NCBI RefSeq assembly: GCF_025264685.1
Contig: NZ_CP073721.1
Location: 7,767,501 to 7,831,500, forward strand
Direction of reading: 5' to 3'
DNA from: Dactylosporangium roseum
Lineage (GTDB): Bacteria; Actinomycetota; Actinomycetes; Mycobacteriales; Micromonosporaceae
Length of the DNA stretch: 64,000 bases
Within the stretch, counting starts at the first letter, position 1. Every line of letters starts with the position of its first letter. The position numbers were made by a program, and so were the translations under genes. The notes beneath the pieces were generated by a model, which did no database searches, was not told the DNA's origin, and saw only the letters and a list, made by a program, of their open reading frames with translations. Positions 60,586 through 64,000 of the stretch are shown here, piece after piece.

Positions 60586-61215
60586 CCACACGCGCCGCCC
60601 GGCACACGTCGGGCGGCAACGCCTCGCGAGCCCGCGCCCGACTATCCGCCTTATCCGGGTTGACAAGGGGCGGTTGGGCCGAACTTCGCGGCCTTGCTCG
60701 ATCATCCGCCCGTACTCGTCATCGCCGAGCGCGCCGACCCGCCGATCTCCTCCCAGATCTCCGCGAACAACTGGCGAGCAGCCCCACGCCACCCTCGGCC
60801 ATGATGCGACTCCACCCCTCGCCGATGCGAACGATTCCGGATCGATGATCGTCAACGGCTCTTTCGCCGACGACGCGATCGTTTCACCGCCCAATGGGCC
60901 CGGCTCTCCGGCCACAGCCAACCGGCTCCATCCCATGCCGACCCGAACTGAACCGAACCGAACTGAACCGACTGGAACCGAACTGAACCGACCGGAACCC
61001 GCCCAGGACCACACCGGTGCCGACCAGAGCCGGCGCTCCGCGCTCGGACTATTTCGCCGACGCGCCCCCGGCCCGAAGCATGCCGAGGATGCACACCGTT
61101 GAGGCGCAGCGTAGGCGTGTCATGCCGGATCAGTCACATGGAGAGCGCACAGGTGCCGAAAGCCGCACTTCAGTGCGCGGTTGCCAGCGACGCGCACGCT
61201 ATCAGATTTACGCCG
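60586..61215. other. No intact gene; decayed sequence and a GAACY tandem repeat
   Basis: Minus frames around 60640-60800 hold broken, protein-like pieces (ARQLFAEIWEEIGG; LGDDEYGRMIEQGREVR) from an unrecognised gene. At about 60945-60998 the pentamers GAACT and GAACC recur about ten times with two small interruptions. Confidence 0.5.
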
Positions 61216-61244
61216 TTGAATGTAACTGTGAGCGACGTTATGAT
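61216..61244 (+). promoter_or_regulatory. Promoter of the prenyltransferase-tryptophanase operon
   Basis: -35 TTGAAT (61216-61221), 17 bases, -10 TATGAT (61239-61244), close to consensus. GTG at 61253 lies eight bases after the -10, so transcription may start at that codon. Confidence 0.75.
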
Positions 61245-61252
61245 CTCTCTTT

Positions 61253-61435
61253 GTGACGAACGTCTCACTCGACTCAAGAGAATCAATGCGCCACGATATT
61301 GAGGGGCCACTGATCCTTTTCGCAGTCGACCGAGTTGAAGCCAGAACCTCGTTGCTTGCAGAGCCGTCGAGCCAATCACCTACAGACGTCCATGGGCGTG
61401 GCGGTGCCCCCTGGCAACACGTGAGGTCAAGCTGA
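61253..61435 (+). CDS. 60-residue ORF at the head of the prenylindole operon, possible leader
   Basis: GTG at 61253 fits a leaderless start. The peptide begins MTNVSLDSRESMRHDIEGPL and ends GGAPWQHVRSS, with a single Trp at position 54. It stops 39 bases before the prenyltransferase ATG. There is no known family. In Escherichia coli a Trp-containing leader (TnaC) controls tryptophanase, so an analogous sensor is possible; the alternative is an ordinary small protein. Confidence 0.5.
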   Translation: MTNVSLDSRESMRHDIEGPLILFAVDRVEARTSLLAEPSSQSPTDVHGRGGAPWQHVRSS

Positions 61436-61474
61436 CCGCGCCGAGCGAATGGACCAACCCAGGAGGAACAGCTC

Positions 61475-62629
61475 ATGGGCGACCTGTCCGTCTTCGAGCA
61501 TTTGAGTGGCCAGTTGGCACGCTTATGCCACGTGGCTGGAGCCGATCCGGGCACACCCATCGACCTATTGAGAGATCTACTCGGCCCTGCCGGATCGCGG
61601 CGGCTGTCCGAGTTACCGGCCTGGCCGTCCAACGTCGCGGACGACCACACGCCCGTCGAATTCTCTGTCGCCTTCAACAAGGGAGAGCCACCAGCGCTGC
61701 GGATCCTGGGTGAGGCAATCGGTTCACCACCCGGCCCGCTGCCGAATCTGTCCGCCGCGCGCAGCTTTCTCGACACACAGGTGCACCGGTTCGGTCTGTC
61801 GACCGCCAAATGGGACAGGGTGCAGGACCTCTTCGCCACGGAGCATCCACAGGGAGAGTTCGCCCTGTGGTGGTCGCTGGTGTTTCGCAGCGGCCGGCGG
61901 CCGGAATTCAAGGTGTACTTCAATCCGGAGGTCGACGGAGTGCAGCGGGCCCCGGTGCTGGTGGCCGAAGCGCTGCGCCGACTCGGGTTTGGCACGTCCT
62001 ACCGGACCATGCTGGACCGCGGTGTCCGGCCGGGCGAGCTGGGGCGGGCCGACCGGCTGACGTTCTTCGCGCTGGACCTGCACGACGTGCCGCAAGCCCG
62101 GGTGAAGCTCTACCTCACCCATCACGGTGCCGAGGTCCGGGACGTGATCCGGGCGGCCGGCGCGGTCGACGACGTGGACGTGACCGCACTCGCCGACTTC
62201 TGCGCGGCTGCCGGAGGCGGCACCGGCCCGTTCGACCGCCGGCCGCTCGTGAGCAGCTACACCATCACCCAGGGCGCCGACAAGCCGGTCGGCTACAGCC
62301 TGTACGTGCCGATCCGAAGTTACGTCCACGACGACGAAGAAGCCCGGGACCGGGCGGCGGTGCTGCTCGCCCGGCACGGATTCGACAGCTCAGCGCTCGA
62401 TCGGGCGATCACCGCGGTGACACAGCGGCCGCTTCGCGCCGGTGTCGGGCTGATCGCCCACGTCTCATTGCGGCTGGGCCCACCACGACCGGGCGTGACC
62501 GTCTACCTGTCGTCCGAGGCGTACCAGGTGAGTCCGCCACGCCCACGGCGGGCACCGGCGATCCGAACCCCAGCCGAGCACCCGTTCGAGCAATCGGTCG
62601 AACTGCCGGCCGAACGCAGCGCCGCCTGA
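61475..62629 (+). CDS. Tryptophan dimethylallyltransferase (DMATS-type aromatic prenyltransferase)
   Basis: 384 residues from ATG at 61475 after AGGAGG. ABBA-fold features: TPVEFSVAFN near the N-terminus (indole-binding Glu region), ALRILGEAIG, PEFKVYFNPEVDG, ARVKLYLTHHGAEVRD and VGYSLYVPIRSYVHDDEEA with the diphosphate-shielding Tyr residues. Bacterial homologues such as IptA prenylate Trp at C6. The next gene is tryptophanase, as in the ipt/SCO7467-type clusters, so the product should be a dimethylallyl-indole. Confidence 0.9.
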   Translation: MGDLSVFEHLSGQLARLCHVAGADPGTPIDLLRDLLGPAGSRRLSELPAWPSNVADDHTPVEFSVAFNKGEPPALRILGEAIGSPPGPLPNLSAARSFLDTQVHRFGLSTAKWDRVQDLFATEHPQGEFALWWSLVFRSGRRPEFKVYFNPEVDGVQRAPVLVAEALRRLGFGTSYRTMLDRGVRPGELGRADRLTFFALDLHDVPQARVKLYLTHHGAEVRDVIRAAGAVDDVDVTALADFCAAAGGGTGPFDRRPLVSSYTITQGADKPVGYSLYVPIRSYVHDDEEARDRAAVLLARHGFDSSALDRAITAVTQRPLRAGVGLIAHVSLRLGPPRPGVTVYLSSEAYQVSPPRPRRAPAIRTPAEHPFEQSVELPAERSAA

Positions 62630-62657
62630 CACCCGCGAACGTTCGAGGAGCGAGGCT

Positions 62658-64000
62658 ATGCCCACAGGCCCGGCCAAACTGCCGCCGCCATACCGGATCA
62701 AGGTCGTCGAACCGATTCCCTTCCTCAGCGCCGAGGAGCGCCGACTGGCCTTGACGGAAGCCGGCTACAACCCGTTCAACCTGCGCGCCGACCAGGTCAC
62801 CATCGACCTGCTCTCCGACTCGGGCACCGGAGCCACCTCGGCTGCGCAGGAGGCCGCCGCCGCGCTCGGCGACGAGTCCTACGCGGGGGCCCGATCCTGG
62901 TTCCGGTTCCGCGACGAGGTCCGTGACCTCACCGGCTATCCGCACATCCTGCCGGTTCACCAGGGCCGGGCCGGCGAACGGATCCTGTTCGGCAGCCTCC
63001 TGAAACCCGGCCAGATCTGCATCAGCAACACCCATTTCGACACCACCCACGCCAACGTCGAACTGGCCGGCGCCGAGCCACGAGACCTGCCGTGTCCGGA
63101 AGCGGCCGATCTCGACAGTGACGAACCGTTCAAGGGCAACATCGACCTCGACGCGCTGGAACGAGTCCTGACCGGCCCGGAGGGGCACCGCGTCGGGCTG
63201 GTCCTGGTGACCATCACCAACAACGGCCTCGGTGCGCAGCCGGTATCCATGGCCAACCTCGAGGCCGTCCGGGAGCTGTGCCGGCGCCACGCCGTGCCGT
63301 TCTTCTTGGACGCGGCGCGGTTCGCGGAGAACGCCTGGCTGGTTCGCGAGCGGGAGCCGGCCTACAGCGACTGGACACCGCGGCAAATCGCCACCCGCGC
63401 TTTCCAGCTCGCTGACGGATGCGTGGTGTCCTTGAAGAAGGACGGGTTGACGGCGATCGGCGGACTCATCGGCCTGCGGGACGACGACCTGTATGCCGTG
63501 TGTGAGGCGAACCTGATCGCCACCGAAGGGTTCAGCACCTACGGCGGGCTGGCCGGCCACGACCTCGAACGGCTCGCCCAAGGACTGCAGGAGGTCGTCG
63601 ACCCGGCATACCTGCGATCCCGCGCCGCGTCCACCGCACGACTGACCCAGATGATCAACGACGCCGGCGTGGACACCGTCCAGCCGCCCGGCATCCACGC
63701 CCTGTACCTCAACGCCGGCAGGCTGCTGCCCCACCTGGCGCCGCACGAGTTCCCCGGACACTCGCTGGGGTGTCAGTTGTATCTCGACGGCGGCATCCGC
63801 TGCGCCGAGCTCGGGTCGCTGTATCTGGGCGGCATGGACGACGAGCACCAGCTCGTGACCCCCGCGCCCTTCGAGCTCGTGCGGCTGGCGATCCCGCGCC
63901 GGGTCTACACCGACACTCACTTCGAATACGTGGCATCAGTGCTCGCCGACATCGCCAAGGCGCCCGAGCGGGTCCGCGGCTATCGGATCGTCTCGTCACC
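62658..64000 (+). CDS. tnaA: Tryptophanase, 3' end outside window
   Basis: 447 codons are visible from ATG at 62658 (GAGGAG upstream). The beta-eliminating lyase fold is clear: SDSGTGATSAAQEAAA, GDESYAGARSW, HQGRAGERILF, NTHFDTTHANVELAGA, ITNNGLGAQPVSMAN, LDAARFAENAW and SLKKDGLTAIGG (Lys260/261, PLP Schiff base). It splits Trp or prenyl-Trp into indole, pyruvate and ammonia. With the DMATS it should release dimethylallyl-indole; a flavin monooxygenase often follows in such clusters and may lie beyond the edge. Confidence 0.95.
   Translation, partial: MPTGPAKLPPPYRIKVVEPIPFLSAEERRLALTEAGYNPFNLRADQVTIDLLSDSGTGATSAAQEAAAALGDESYAGARSWFRFRDEVRDLTGYPHILPVHQGRAGERILFGSLLKPGQICISNTHFDTTHANVELAGAEPRDLPCPEAADLDSDEPFKGNIDLDALERVLTGPEGHRVGLVLVTITNNGLGAQPVSMANLEAVRELCRRHAVPFFLDAARFAENAWLVREREPAYSDWTPRQIATRAFQLADGCVVSLKKDGLTAIGGLIGLRDDDLYAVCEANLIATEGFSTYGGLAGHDLERLAQGLQEVVDPAYLRSRAASTARLTQMINDAGVDTVQPPGIHALYLNAGRLLPHLAPHEFPGHSLGCQLYLDGGIRCAELGSLYLGGMDDEHQLVTPAPFELVRLAIPRRVYTDTHFEYVASVLADIAKAPERVRGYRIVSS

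Noticed and set aside
1..64000. CRISPR array
   Set aside because: No regularly spaced direct repeats and no cas genes were seen in the window.

Overview
The window is a high-GC actinomycete chromosome segment. GC-rich third positions, GTG and TTG starts, several likely leaderless genes, SigE-, ECF41- and SigG-type sigma factors, an SPW-repeat protein and an IptA/IptB-like indole prenylation pair all point to Actinomycetota, possibly a Micromonosporaceae relative. The genus cannot be settled from sequence alone. It reads as an accessory region: mostly short monocistronic units or pairs with their own regulators, mixed with many decayed genes.

Layout. 0-4.7 kb: 3' part of an Lnt-like apolipoprotein N-acyltransferase with its TetR repressor, a coupled small ORF plus membrane-tethered ECF sigma factor, and a TPR-like repeat protein. 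5-10.5 kb: a cold-stress neighbourhood (DEAD-box RNA helicase, CspA with an attenuator-like leader), an Acg-type nitroreductase-like protein and a small MerR regulator. 10.7-14.8 kb: a graveyard of a frameshifted SpoIIE phosphatase, a STAS remnant, an ABC exporter tail cut by an IS701-like transposase remnant, and an HTH/RHH pseudogene, among intact STAS, DUF1062 and HEAT genes. 14.9-25.4 kb: GNAT, SigE-type sigma with an anti-sigma-like partner, Nudix, DUF6326, an MDR oxidoreductase with divergent TetR, a PadR/membrane protein pair, and HxlR with a divergent NADP-binding reductase. 25.5-33.4 kb: dead branched-chain amino acid ABC genes, an intact NDP-sugar 3-dehydratase, RsgA with a putative leader peptide, GNAT, an NTF2-like protein, an MFS exporter and a VOC protein. 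33.7-47.2 kb: a structured repeat, a HEAT plus MerR-HEAT pair, an SRPBCC gene with an amber stop, SPW, DHFR-like plus SigG-type sigma, topoisomerase IB, ArsR with a fused remnant, ChrB-like plus P-type ATPase, and an ECF41 sigma factor with its carboxymuconolactone decarboxylase. 47.4-53.2 kb: a tRNA-like gene with an oversized anticodon loop, a TerD-like protein, an APH-type kinase and a GGDEF-EAL protein. 53.5-58.5 kb: a purine nucleoside catabolism operon. 58.7-64 kb: a VIT transporter, a P1B-ATPase remnant with ArsR, a second copy of the structured repeat, and a DMATS prenyltransferase-tryptophanase operon cut by the right edge.

Working together: the nucleoside operon (NagB-like protein, PfkB kinase, GntR, nucleoside hydrolase, adenosine deaminase) would deaminate adenosine, release ribose and phosphorylate it. 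The right-end operon should make dimethylallyl-indole compounds from prenylated tryptophan, and begins with a 60-codon ORF that holds a single Trp codon. The least-explained signals are the structured repeat whose hairpin core is inverted between copies (33.7 and 60.4 kb), the interrupted tRNA (47.4 kb), the rsgA leader (29.9 kb), the MerR-HEAT pair (34.0-35.8 kb) and the Trp-containing leader ORF (61.25 kb).
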